NCBI GenBank assembly: GCA_900543755.1 | Contig: UQSP01000002.1 | Span: 1 to 64,000, forward strand | DNA: 64,000 nucleotides | Source of the DNA: an uncultured Eubacteriales bacterium | GTDB taxonomy: Bacteria > Bacillota > Clostridia > Christensenellales > Pumilibacteraceae | Direction of reading: 5' to 3' | Shown here: one piece after another, positions 16,576 to 24,447 of the stretch | Position numbering within the stretch: position 1 is the stretch's first letter | Layout of the letters: the number at the start of each line of letters is the position of its first letter | Program-made: the position numbers and the translations under genes | Notes under the pieces: generated by a model | What the model saw: only the letters and a program-made list of their open reading frames with translations | Told to the model about the DNA's origin: nothing | The model's database searches: none

Positions 16576-17706
16576 TTGATCGATTTGATAAGAAATTACG
16601 GATTCAACGCTTTTGCGGCCGCTTCGGGCGGGTTCAACTGGTACGGTTTCCTTATAGGAAGCGGTATGGTTATTTGCATAATCATCGCTTATTTCATGGC
16701 TAAAAAACGCGGTTATTACAGCGACCTTGTGTTCGATATATCAATTTGCTGTATACCGTGCGCGATTGTGGGCGCAAGACTTTATTACATCATTTTCGAC
16801 CTTATCGCCAATCCCGACGCCAACTGGACTTTCAAGCGCATCATAGGACTTGAGGGCGGCTTGTCGGGGCTTGCCATCTACGGCGGTCTTATAGGCGCGT
16901 GCTTGGGCTCGCTGATAGTTCTTGCGTTGCAAAAGAAGAAAAAGCCCTATGAAAGAGTAAATTTCATGCAGATGGCGGACCTTGCGTTTACGGTAATAAT
17001 TCTCGGTCAGGTCATCGGCAGGTGGGGCAATTTCGCCAATCAGGAAGCTTACGGCAACGAAGTTTTAAACACGTCGCTTCAGTGGTTTCCTTATGCCGTC
17101 CATATCGACGCGGCGCATTCCGTCACGGGAAAAGCGGGGTGGTTCCAGGCCACGTTTTTCTACGAGTCGATGTGGAATCTTATAGGGTTCGGACTTTTAA
17201 TGTGGTTTTACAACGGCAAACGCAAGTCGTTCGACGGGTTTGTCTTCAGCTGCTACTGCATTTGGTACGGAATAGGAAGATTTTTTATCGAGGGATTGCG
17301 TACCGACAGCCTTTGGCTTATCCCGAACGTAATTCGCGTAAGCCAGCTTGTAAGCGTTATCATTTTCATATTCGGCATAATATATATTACAGTCCACGTT
17401 TACCGCGCGCGAAGCTTGGGCAAAAAACCCTTCCTGTTTGTGGAGGAGTCTAAACTCGGGGACGAATACTTAGGCTACGAAAAGTCCATATTTTATTTGC
17501 GTACCCTAAAGCCCGCAGAAGAGGAAAAGGACACCGACGAGAAATTCGAAGAGGTTTCCGACGAGGACAAGTATTGGGAAAAAGGCGAGGATTACGAAGA
17601 GGAATCCCTGACCGAAAAATATTTCGGGGCTGATAACGAGGACTCGGGAGAAGACGCGCCCGAAACGGACGGACAATCGGAGAGTGAAGATGAAAAACAA
17701 CATTGA
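16576..17706 (+). CDS. lgt: Prolipoprotein diacylglyceryl transferase
   Basis: This polytopic membrane enzyme moves diacylglycerol from phosphatidylglycerol to the lipobox cysteine of prolipoproteins, such as those encoded at 587-1588 and 9114-11696. The core has about seven helices and the family signature IGRWGNFANQEAYG (about 151-164). The start is TTG at 16576, seven bases after CGGAG. At 376 residues it is about 90 longer than usual, and the extra C-terminus is an acidic, probably disordered cytoplasmic tail. It heads an operon with a membrane protein, pncB and a DivIVA-like gene. Confidence 0.95.
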   Translation: MIDLIRNYGFNAFAAASGGFNWYGFLIGSGMVICIIIAYFMAKKRGYYSDLVFDISICCIPCAIVGARLYYIIFDLIANPDANWTFKRIIGLEGGLSGLAIYGGLIGACLGSLIVLALQKKKKPYERVNFMQMADLAFTVIILGQVIGRWGNFANQEAYGNEVLNTSLQWFPYAVHIDAAHSVTGKAGWFQATFFYESMWNLIGFGLLMWFYNGKRKSFDGFVFSCYCIWYGIGRFFIEGLRTDSLWLIPNVIRVSQLVSVIIFIFGIIYITVHVYRARSLGKKPFLFVEESKLGDEYLGYEKSIFYLRTLKPAEEEKDTDEKFEEVSDEDKYWEKGEDYEEESLTEKYFGADNEDSGEDAPETDGQSESEDEKQH

Positions 17707-18232
17707 GGATACCGAGCTTACAAAAGGCCAGAAGCTTGCCGGCAACCTGATTGCGGGCGCTTATACCGTGCTGTGCGGTATATTTCTGTTGCTTGTGGGG
17801 CTTAATCTATTCGACGGACTTTCGATAGGAAACACCGCATTGCCCACCATACTGCTTACGGTAGGGCTGGTTTTTCTTACGACCGCGATTATACAAAGAA
17901 ACACGGTTTCGCTTTGGCTGTCTTTTGCGTTTATAGTGCCCGCCGTGGTTTCCTACCTTAACAATTTTACTCCCTTGACTTATGCGCGCCTTTATCCTCT
18001 GTATATTGCGATACCGGCCATAGCGTCGCTTTTTACGATGATAATGTCCAAAGCGTATTCGGACCATATTAAGATAGTAATATTTTTCGGTGTGATAGCA
18101 GCTGTCTTTTCGCTGCAAAGCTCGTCCGTTGCGGGCTGGGGCGTGGTTATACCCGTACTCGTCGTGTTCGCCGGACTTGCCATTGTCTACGCCGCGATTA
18201 AAATGAACGCAAGCGAGGACGACGATGAATAA
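17690..18232 (+). CDS. Unknown polytopic membrane protein
   Basis: The 180-residue protein has five to six hydrophobic helices between residues about 17 and 170 and ends in an acidic tail (ASEDDDE). I chose ATG 17690 over GTG 17684 because GGAG lies seven bases before it. It overlaps the end of lgt by 17 bases, implying translational coupling. Its last codons lie inside a 31-bp tandem duplication. No function is recognisable; the lgt and pncB neighbours do not suggest one. Confidence 0.75.
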   Translation: MKNNIEDTELTKGQKLAGNLIAGAYTVLCGIFLLLVGLNLFDGLSIGNTALPTILLTVGLVFLTTAIIQRNTVSLWLSFAFIVPAVVSYLNNFTPLTYARLYPLYIAIPAIASLFTMIMSKAYSDHIKIVIFFGVIAAVFSLQSSSVAGWGVVIPVLVVFAGLAIVYAAIKMNASEDDDE

Positions 18233-18267
18233 CTCAAACGCAAGCGAGGACGACGATGAATAACTCA
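18206..18267 (+). repeat. 31-bp tandem duplication across a gene junction
   Basis: The unit 18206-18236 is repeated exactly at 18237-18267. It carries the last codons and stop of the upstream membrane protein plus the ribosome-binding region and first codons of pncB. Because 31 is not a multiple of three, the first copy's ATG (18225) reads a 12-codon ORF, MNNSNASEDDDE, that stops at 18261-18263, inside the pncB start region. Confidence 0.92.
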
Positions 18268-19698
18268 AACGAAAGCGGAAGGAATCTTACTTTACTTACC
18301 GACTTCTATCAGCTTACGATGATGAACGGCTACTTAAGAAGCGGTATCCACAACGAAAAAGCTACTTTTGACCTGTTTTTCCGTCAGAAAGGGCAGATAA
18401 ATTATGCGGTTGCAGCAGGACTTCAGCAGGCGATAGAGTATATTCAGAACCTTCGTTTTACCGACGACGACATAAAATATCTTGAAGGGCTTAACACTTT
18501 TACCCGTGATTTTCTGGATTATCTTAAAAACCTGCGGTTTACGGGCGACATTTATTCCGTCCGCGAAGGCGAAATCGTCTTTCCGATGGAACCAATTATG
18601 ATTGTGCGCGCCCCGCTTATAGAGGCACAGCTTATCGAAACGGCGCTTTTGAATATTATTTCTCACCAGACGCTTATCGCCACAAAAGCTTCGCGCGTCA
18701 ATACCGCGGCGGGCGAAGGTAAGGTCGTGGAGTTCGGTCTGCGCCGCGCCCAGGGTCCGGACGCAGGCATTTACGGCAGCCGCGCCAGCATAATAGGCGG
18801 CGCGTCGGCAACCAGCAACGTGCTTGCAGCAAAAATGTTCGACATCGTACCTAAAGGCACTCATTCGCACAGCTGGGTGTTAAGTTTCCCCACGGAGCTT
18901 GACGCGTTCAACGCGTTTGCGGACATTTATCCCGACTCCTGTCTGCTGCTTGTGGATACTTACGACACATTGCGTTCGGGCGTGCCTAACGCGATAAAAG
19001 TTTTCGACAGGCTTAAAAAAGAGGGACATAAGCCTCTCGGAATAAGGCTGGACAGCGGCGACCTTGCGTATCTGTCCAAAAAGGCCCGTCAGATGCTGGA
19101 CGCCGCGGGGCATAAGGACGCAGTTATATTCGTCAGCAACGACATCGACGAAGACCTTGTAAATTCCCTCAATTCGCAGGGCGCAAAAATTGATATGTAC
19201 GGCGTGGGTACAAAGCTTATCACCAGCGAGGGTATGCCTTCTTTGGGCGGCGTGTACAAGCTTGCCGAAATAGAGCGCGACGGCAAAGCAGTGCCTAAAC
19301 TCAAAAAATCCGACTCCATCGAAAAGATTACCAATCCCGGATTCAAGACCGTGTACCGAATTTACGAAAAGGAAAGCGGAAAAGCGTTTGCCGACCTTAT
19401 CGCGCTTAAAAACGAAAAAATCGGTAAGCCTCTTACTCTCACTCATGAAACCGAACGCTGGAAGAAAACCGTTTTAGAGGACTACGACAAAAAAGAATTG
19501 CTTGTCAAGATATTCGACCAAGGAAAGCTCGTTTACGAATGTCCGCCGCTCAGCGAAAGTTCGCTTTACCGTAAAGAAGAGCTGGAAAAATTCTGGGACG
19601 AATACAAGCGTCTTATAAATCCGCATATTTACAAAGTGGATCTTTCGGACGGACTGTATGAAATGAAGCAGAAAATGCTTTTAGGCAATTTGACCTGA
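18256..19698 (+). CDS. pncB: Nicotinate phosphoribosyltransferase
   Basis: This cytosolic enzyme makes nicotinate mononucleotide from nicotinate and PRPP in NAD salvage; NadD (51867-53000) acts next. The 480-residue protein starts with the family pattern LLTDFYQLTMMNGY. It contains the FGLRRAQGPDAG and GTHSHSWV segments and the LDSGDL phosphate-binding region. The ATG at 18256 is the second copy of a duplicated start region; the first copy is out of frame. AGGA seven bases upstream serves as the ribosome-binding site. Confidence 0.95.
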   Translation: MNNSNESGRNLTLLTDFYQLTMMNGYLRSGIHNEKATFDLFFRQKGQINYAVAAGLQQAIEYIQNLRFTDDDIKYLEGLNTFTRDFLDYLKNLRFTGDIYSVREGEIVFPMEPIMIVRAPLIEAQLIETALLNIISHQTLIATKASRVNTAAGEGKVVEFGLRRAQGPDAGIYGSRASIIGGASATSNVLAAKMFDIVPKGTHSHSWVLSFPTELDAFNAFADIYPDSCLLLVDTYDTLRSGVPNAIKVFDRLKKEGHKPLGIRLDSGDLAYLSKKARQMLDAAGHKDAVIFVSNDIDEDLVNSLNSQGAKIDMYGVGTKLITSEGMPSLGGVYKLAEIERDGKAVPKLKKSDSIEKITNPGFKTVYRIYEKESGKAFADLIALKNEKIGKPLTLTHETERWKKTVLEDYDKKELLVKIFDQGKLVYECPPLSESSLYRKEELEKFWDEYKRLINPHIYKVDLSDGLYEMKQKMLLGNLT

Positions 19699-19711
19699 TA
19701 AGGAAAAGAAG

Positions 19712-20326
19712 ATGAAGTTCGATATCGAGAAAAAGGGATACAAAAAATCCGAAGTGGACGAGTACATATTCGCGCTTAAAAACGAGTACGAAAGCAGATT
19801 GTCCGATCAGAAAAACCGAATTTTTCAGCTTAAAAGCGAACTTGTGGATAAGGAAAAACAGTTGTCTTCCTACAAGGAGAAAACCGACCTTATCGCAACC
19901 GCCATTCTTAACGCCGTGGCAAAAGCGGACGAGATTGAAAAGCTTTCCGCGGCGCGGTACCGCGAGGAAATGAACAGCCTTCGCGTATTTCACGACAAGT
20001 GGCAGGCGCATTACAACAAACTGCTTGACAAGTATCCCGACGACGAAGGACTGCGCGCTGTGGAAAAGTTCAACAGCGACATGAACGATATTTTTTCGGG
20101 CGGGACAAGCGCTATAAAGGAAATCGAAAAACAGTTCGAGTCCGAAAAAGCCCGACTTGAATCTGTTTCGGCTTCCGGCGCGGAAGAAAAACCAAAAAAA
20201 GCGGCCAAAACTCTGGCGGAAGACGCTGTGTCCAAAAGCGGTTTTTCTTTCGAGGAGGCTTGGAACCCCACCGACGATCTTGGCCAGATAATGAAAGATT
20301 TGGGTCTTGTTTCAGAGGAAAAGTAA
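19712..20326 (+). CDS. DivIVA-like coiled-coil protein
   Basis: The 204-residue protein begins with a DivIVA/GpsB-type lipid-binding element (KKGYKKSEVDEYIFAL, about 7-22). A heptad-rich coiled coil of about 50 residues follows, then charged linkers and a conserved-looking C-terminal peptide (TDDLGQIMKDLG). Proteins of this family sit at curved membranes, such as poles and septa, and recruit division or wall-synthesis partners. It is the last gene of the lgt operon, followed directly by a terminator. The specific partner is unknown. Confidence 0.72.
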   Translation: MKFDIEKKGYKKSEVDEYIFALKNEYESRLSDQKNRIFQLKSELVDKEKQLSSYKEKTDLIATAILNAVAKADEIEKLSAARYREEMNSLRVFHDKWQAHYNKLLDKYPDDEGLRAVEKFNSDMNDIFSGGTSAIKEIEKQFESEKARLESVSASGAEEKPKKAAKTLAEDAVSKSGFSFEEAWNPTDDLGQIMKDLGLVSEEK

Positions 20327-20330
20327 TTTT

Positions 20331-20365
20331 TTAAAACGAACTCTTAAAATAAGGGTTCGTTTTGT
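20331..20365 (+). terminator. Terminator of the lgt operon
   Basis: AAAACGAAC-CTT pairs with AAG-GTTCGTTTT after the DivIVA-like gene. Confidence 0.88.
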
Positions 20366-20374
20366 GATTTTTTA

Positions 20375-20403
20375 TTGACAATAAATTCTCGTTTGATTAT
20401 TAT
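20375..20403 (+). promoter_or_regulatory. Promoter of the OPA-type transporter
   Basis: TTGACA (20375-20380), a 17-bp spacer and TATTAT (20398-20403). A second candidate, TTGACG at 20412 with TATAAT at 20433-20438, has a short 15-bp spacer. Confidence 0.65.
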
Positions 20404-20497
20404 ATTTTACTTTGACGCGAATGCGGAAACAGTATAATCAAAATATCGTTTCTGTCAGATTAATTTTTTTGTTAAACGCGAGGAAGACAACTTTTTT

Positions 20498-22033
20498 ATG
20501 ACTTCAAACACAAAAAACAAGCATAAAGAGGGAAATTGCGGATGGTTTCTCATCGCTTTAAGCTGCCTTATTTATTTTTCCAGTTACGTAATGCGGTACA
20601 GTTATACCGTTTCTATGGCGAAGATAATCGAGGTTACTTCTCTTACGGAGTCTCAGGCGGGTATAGTGGGTACCGCATTGTTTTTTTCTTACGGCATAGG
20701 GCAGATAATCAGCGGTTTTTTAGGCGACAAGCTGAAACCGGGAGCAATAGTTTTTGCAGGCGCCGTTGTAGGGTCTTTGTGTAATTTCGTTTTTCCGTTT
20801 TGCGGGTCAGTGGGGTTGTACGTCGCCGTATGGGCGGTAAACGGCTTTGCACAGGCAATGCTTTGGCCTCCGCTTGTCAGAATATTTTCGGACAGGCTTT
20901 CCCCGGAAAAATGTACTACTGCCATAGTGCTTGTGACTATTGCGGCAAACCTGGCAAGCGTGATGCTTTATCTCGTCATTCCGCAGATAATCAAGGCGTT
21001 AAGCTGGCAAAGCGTATTTTTAGTTTGCGGCTCGTTTTCCGCGGCGGCGGCTGCCGTGTGGGCGGTGGGTTACGGAATGATTGCAAGGAAGAAAACGGAA
21101 AACAATGTGTCTTGTCCCGACATTTCGAATACCGAATATAACGAAAACAGTTCCGATAAGGTTAAACTTTTTCCTGTTTTAGTAAGCAGCGGAGTAATTT
21201 TCGTGCTTATCGGGATAATATCCCAGGGCTTTTTACGCGACGGAATAACAACCTGGTTTCCTTCCTACGTTTCGCAGACTTTTTCTTTGCCCGCGGAAAA
21301 CAGTATTTTCATAACTGCCGCCTTATCCGTGACGGCAATAGTCGGCGTATATCTCACTAAATGGCTTTACCGCAGATTTTTTCGTAACGAAGTCAAGATT
21401 TCGATTGTGTTTTTTGCGGTAACAGCGCTGTTATCGCTTATACTGTTTGCGTTTTATTCAAGCGGCATTGCGCTTTCGGTAATATGTTCGGCATTGTCGG
21501 TTGCGCTTGCTCACGGCATAAACCTGATGCTGATCGCCTATATTCCTACGCATTTCGCTCGGTTTAACATAACTTCCACCGTGTCGGGCGTGACCAACGC
21601 CTGCACGTACATAGGCAGCGCGTTAAGCTCGTATTTGTTTGCGCTGGTAGCGGAGCTTATAGGTTGGAGATTCGTTATTCTTTGTTGGGCAGTTATTGCC
21701 GCGGTGGGCTGTCTTTTCTGCGTGCTTGCTTATAAACCTTGGAACAGATTTCTAGTTAAACCGTGCTCTGAAGGCGGAGATAAGGGCTTGGTTTCGTCCG
21801 TATCGGGCGCGGACGAATCGGAAGAAAAGCTTGCTGAGCCAAATGCGGAAAAATTATCTGAAATCAAGGAAAACAATGCCGCCGATATAAAAGAGGATTA
21901 TTGTCAAGAGTTCGGCGCGGAAGAAACAAATCATTGCGCCGAACAAAACGAATTATTTAAAAAATCTTTCGAAAATGTCGCAGCAAATTCTCCTGACGAG
22001 TTTTGCGACGGCGAAGAAAAGAAACGACCTTAA
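20498..22033 (+). CDS. MFS transporter, organophosphate:phosphate antiporter type
   Basis: The 511-residue protein has about 12 helices. The N-terminus (YFSSYVMRYSYTVSMAKI, then GQIISGFLGDKLKPG) resembles the GlpT/UhpT/UhpC family, which exchanges sugar phosphates or glycerol phosphate for phosphate; some members are sensors. After the last helix, at about residue 420, comes an acidic, low-complexity cytoplasmic tail of about 85 residues that is not part of the family core. GAGGAAG precedes the ATG. No phosphosugar genes are adjacent, so the substrate is undetermined. Confidence 0.82.
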   Translation: MTSNTKNKHKEGNCGWFLIALSCLIYFSSYVMRYSYTVSMAKIIEVTSLTESQAGIVGTALFFSYGIGQIISGFLGDKLKPGAIVFAGAVVGSLCNFVFPFCGSVGLYVAVWAVNGFAQAMLWPPLVRIFSDRLSPEKCTTAIVLVTIAANLASVMLYLVIPQIIKALSWQSVFLVCGSFSAAAAAVWAVGYGMIARKKTENNVSCPDISNTEYNENSSDKVKLFPVLVSSGVIFVLIGIISQGFLRDGITTWFPSYVSQTFSLPAENSIFITAALSVTAIVGVYLTKWLYRRFFRNEVKISIVFFAVTALLSLILFAFYSSGIALSVICSALSVALAHGINLMLIAYIPTHFARFNITSTVSGVTNACTYIGSALSSYLFALVAELIGWRFVILCWAVIAAVGCLFCVLAYKPWNRFLVKPCSEGGDKGLVSSVSGADESEEKLAEPNAEKLSEIKENNAADIKEDYCQEFGAEETNHCAEQNELFKKSFENVAANSPDEFCDGEEKKRP

Positions 22034-22104
22034 GACCAAGAAAAAAACCTAAGGCGTAAGGCGATTTTGAGGTTAAAAAAACGCGAAAGCGGCTTTAATT
22101 GCGT

Positions 22105-22131
22105 AAAAGCGGGATAAAATTCGCGCTTTTT
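22105..22131 (+). terminator. Probable terminator of the OPA-type transporter
   Basis: AAAAGCG pairs with CGCTTTT, followed by a T-run, 72 bases after the stop codon. Confidence 0.65.
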
Positions 22132-22155
22132 AAAGCTTTTTTATATTATTTTCGG

Positions 22156-22185
22156 TTGACAACGCCGCTGAATTTATTATATAAT
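22156..22185 (+). promoter_or_regulatory. Promoter of the rplU-prp-rpmA operon
   Basis: TTGACA (22156-22161), an 18-bp spacer and TATAAT (22180-22185), just before the L21 leader. Confidence 0.85.
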
Positions 22186-22189
22186 AAAA

Positions 22190-22263
22190 AGCGAGCCGTA
22201 CAGCGGAGGTTTTAAAATTCGCATACAAGCGATACCTCGCCTGACGGAGACATCAGTGAGGAG
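22190..22263 (+). ncRNA. Ribosomal protein L21 leader
   Basis: The 5' leader holds short complementary blocks (GCGGAGGT...ATACCTCGC, and CTGACGGAGACATCAG as a hairpin) in the arrangement I associate with the Bacillota L21 leader. There, the product is thought to bind its own mRNA and limit expression of the operon. Position directly before rplU supports this. I could not run a covariance model. Confidence 0.7.
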
Positions 22264-22275
22264 GTGCTTAAAACA

Positions 22276-22575
22276 ATGTATGCAGTAATCGAAACGGGCG
22301 GAAAGCAGTATAAGGTTTCGGAAGGCGACGTAATCGAGGTGGAGAAACTCGAGGTCAACGTCGGCGATAAAATCGAGCTTCCCGTGTTGCTTACGGTGGA
22401 CGGCGAGAAAATCGCTGCGGGCAGTGACGTTGCGGTCAAAGCCACGGCGGAAGTTCTCGGACAGGGCAAAGACAAGAAGATTGTCGTTTTCAAATACAAA
22501 GCCAAGAAAAACGTCCGCAACAAGCAGGGTCACCGTCAGCCTTTTACCAGACTTAAGATAGTAAGCATAGGCTGA
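22276..22575 (+). CDS. rplU: Large ribosomal subunit protein bL21
   Basis: The 99-residue protein begins [14 protein letters not shown] and ends in the conserved RNA-binding stretch with [18 protein letters not shown]. It binds 23S rRNA in the 50S subunit. ATG 22276 was chosen over an in-frame GTG at 22264 because GAGGAGGTG lies correctly before it and because bL21 proteins start at this point. It is the first gene of a three-gene operon and its stop overlaps the prp start (TGATG). Confidence 0.97.
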   Translation: MYAVIETGGKQYKVSEGDVIEVEKLEVNVGDKIELPVLLTVDGEKIAAGSDVAVKATAEVLGQGKDKKIVVFKYKAKKNVRNKQGHRQPFTRLKIVSIG

Positions 22576-22901
22576 TGACAATCGTCAAGGTTACGAGGAA
22601 AAACGGTCACGTAGTTTCGCTCAGGGCGGACGGCCATACGGGCTACGGCGTAGAAGGCGAGGATATTGTCTGCGCGGCGCTTTCCAGCGTTATACAGACG
22701 GCGGTCCTGGGACTTATGCGCGTTGCCGGCATCAACGTAGGATTCGAAACGGATGCGGACGGCGGCGTACTCGAACTCGTAATTCCCGATTTATCTGACA
22801 ACGACAGGCACAACGCGGATATGATACTTGACACCATGTTGTGCGGAATAGCGGACTTACACGAAGGCTATTCGGATTTCATCGAATTGGAGGTTAAATA
22901 A
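22575..22901 (+). CDS. prp: Ribosomal-processing cysteine protease Prp
   Basis: The 108-residue enzyme removes the N-terminal prepeptide of L27 before assembly into the ribosome, a step found in Bacillota and relatives. The catalytic dyad is visible: His21 (ADGHTG) and Cys33 (EDIVCAALS). The gene lies between rplU and rpmA, its invariant position, and overlaps rplU by one base. The substrate in this operon carries the matching cleavage site. Confidence 0.95.
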   Translation: MTIVKVTRKNGHVVSLRADGHTGYGVEGEDIVCAALSSVIQTAVLGLMRVAGINVGFETDADGGVLELVIPDLSDNDRHNADMILDTMLCGIADLHEGYSDFIELEVK

Positions 22902-22903
22902 TT

Positions 22904-23176
22904 ATGTTTATCAATATTCAGTTATTCGCACATAAAAAAGGCGGCGGCTCCACCAAAAACGGCAGAGATTCTCATGCGCAGCGTCTGGGCGTAAAGCGCG
23001 GCGACGGTCAGTTTGTGCTTGCAGGCAATATTCTCGTCCGTCAGAGGGGTACTTCCGTTCATCCCGGCAACAACGTCGGCATCGGCAGCGACGACACTCT
23101 GTTCGCACTTATCGACGGCAAAGTGAAGTTCGAAACCAAAGCGAATAAGAAGCAGGTAAGCGTTTACGCTGAGTAA
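22904..23176 (+). CDS. rpmA: Large ribosomal subunit protein bL27, with prepeptide
   Basis: The 90-residue protein lies near the peptidyl-transferase centre once mature. Its first nine residues, MFINIQLFA, are the Prp prepeptide; cleavage is expected between Ala9 and His10, giving a mature N-terminus [14 protein letters not shown]. This extension is the hallmark of Bacillota-type L27. A terminator follows immediately. Confidence 0.97.
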   Translation: MFINIQLFAHKKGGGSTKNGRDSHAQRLGVKRGDGQFVLAGNILVRQRGTSVHPGNNVGIGSDDTLFALIDGKVKFETKANKKQVSVYAE

Positions 23177-23184
23177 ACAACAGA

Positions 23185-23225
23185 AAAAAACGACGCCGTC
23201 GGCAAAAAGACGGCGTTTTCTTTTT
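23185..23225 (+). terminator. Terminator of the rplU operon
   Basis: ACGCCGTC pairs with GACGGCGT in an A-to-T flanked hairpin ending in TTTTCTTTTT. Confidence 0.9.
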
Positions 23226-23242
23226 ACAAAGGAAAGGCAGCT

Positions 23243-24070
23243 ATGAAGACGTGGACGGCGGACGCCGAATTTTTCGATATAAAACAGACTTTGGAATGCG
23301 GTCAGGTTTTCCGCTTCAAAAAAACGGACGACGGCGGATATGTCATTCATTCGCTTGACAAAAGGTGTTTTCTCCGCCGCGAAGGCGACAAAATAATCTT
23401 AAGCAGCGACGACGAAGACTATTTCCGCAATTATTTTGACCTGGATACCGATTACGGCGCGATTACAAGCCGCCTTTCCGCTTTTCCCGAGCTTACCGCC
23501 GCGGTCAGCTTCGGCAAGGGAATAAGAATTTTAAGACAGGATTTTTACGAGGCGGTTTTCAGTTTCATTGTTTCGGCAAACAACAATATCGGCAGAATAA
23601 AAGGAATAATCGAGCGGCTTTGTGATGCTTACGGCACCGATTGCGGCGATTATCACGCCTTTCCGAATCCGGAACAGCTTTCGCTTGCCACGGTGGAACA
23701 GCTTAAGAAACTGGGGCTTGGGTACCGCGCGCAGTACATATACGACAGCGTACGCGCTTTTTCCGCAGTAAGCCGTGAAATAGATTTGTCGGACGCGGAA
23801 AAAACGCACAAAAAACTGCTTACGCTTAAGGGCGTGGGACCTAAAGTTGCGGACTGCATTGTGCTTTTCGGCCTTCATATAACGCGCTCTTACCCTGTGG
23901 ATACCTGGATTTTCAAGGCTAACGCCACCGACGCGCTGAACACTCCGCAAAAAGTGCGGGACTATTTTCTGTCACGGTACGGTGAAGACGCGGGCTTTGC
24001 GCAGCAATATGTTTTTTATTACGCAAGAGAAAACCGTATAACTTCAAATAACGATATAAAGGCAGTATAA
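23243..24070 (+). CDS. 8-oxoguanine DNA glycosylase/lyase (OGG1 type)
   Basis: The 275-residue base-excision repair enzyme removes oxidised guanine and nicks the abasic site. The N-terminal domain has the OGG motif CGQVFRF (about 19-25). The helix-hairpin-helix region GVGPKVADC carries the nucleophilic Lys201, and the downstream V-D-T-W supplies the catalytic Asp220. Length fits the bacterial OGG1 clade rather than OGG2. An AAAGGAAAGG site precedes the ATG. It has its own terminator downstream. Confidence 0.92.
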   Translation: MKTWTADAEFFDIKQTLECGQVFRFKKTDDGGYVIHSLDKRCFLRREGDKIILSSDDEDYFRNYFDLDTDYGAITSRLSAFPELTAAVSFGKGIRILRQDFYEAVFSFIVSANNNIGRIKGIIERLCDAYGTDCGDYHAFPNPEQLSLATVEQLKKLGLGYRAQYIYDSVRAFSAVSREIDLSDAEKTHKKLLTLKGVGPKVADCIVLFGLHITRSYPVDTWIFKANATDALNTPQKVRDYFLSRYGEDAGFAQQYVFYYARENRITSNNDIKAV

Positions 24071-24114
24071 ATTTATACCTGACCTTTACTGACTTTAATA
24101 TTTCCCGGTAACTT

Positions 24115-24143
24115 CGCCCGCAATAAAGCGCGGGCGTTTTTTT
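24115..24143 (+). terminator. Terminator after the OGG gene
   Basis: CGCCCGC (24115-24121) pairs with GCGGGCG (24130-24136), followed by seven T. The last T abuts the sporulation-type promoter of yqfC. Confidence 0.88.
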
Positions 24144-24171
24144 CATATATGCGCTTTGTCCGGCATAAAAT
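24144..24171 (+). promoter_or_regulatory. Sigma-E-type sporulation promoter of yqfC-yqfD
   Basis: CATATAT (24144-24150), a 13-bp spacer and CATAAAAT (24164-24171) match the mother-cell sigma-E pattern (ATATT-like -35, CATA-N-N-N-T -10). No sigma-A promoter is visible here. In Bacillus the orthologous gene is sigma-E dependent, which agrees. Confidence 0.6.
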
Positions 24172-24189
24172 AGCCTGAGAGGTATCATC

Positions 24190-24447
24190 ATGAGCTTTTT
24201 CAAGGAAATCGCGGATAAAATAGGACGTAAAGCAACGGGCGGCTACAATTTTATCGATTTTAACGGCGAGTACGTCTATGTCGAAGGAATAGACAGAGTT
24301 CTTTCCTTGGACTCGGATAAAATAGAACTTTCTGTGGGCAAAAACGTTTTGTGCGTAACGGGCGAAGAGCTGGAGATAACCGAACTCGAAAAAGGGTCCG
24401 TCATCATCAAGGGGAGGATACGCGGTGAAAAGCTTATTTTTTCTTAA
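24190..24447 (+). CDS. yqfC: Sporulation protein YqfC (YabP family)
   Basis: The 85-residue protein belongs to the YabP/YqfC family, found in spore-forming Bacillota. Its pattern (NFIDFNGEYVYVEGIDRVLSLDSDKIELSVG, then VIIKGRI) is almost all beta-strand. It overlaps the yqfD start by 23 bases, so the two are translationally coupled. A sigma-E-like promoter lies just upstream. The molecular role is unknown; the family is used as a marker for endospore formation. Confidence 0.9.
   Translation: MSFFKEIADKIGRKATGGYNFIDFNGEYVYVEGIDRVLSLDSDKIELSVGKNVLCVTGEELEITELEKGSVIIKGRIRGEKLIFS

Noticed and set aside
22105..22131. Part of the L21 leader
   Set aside because: The hairpin lies upstream of the rplU promoter, so it belongs to the previous gene as a terminator.
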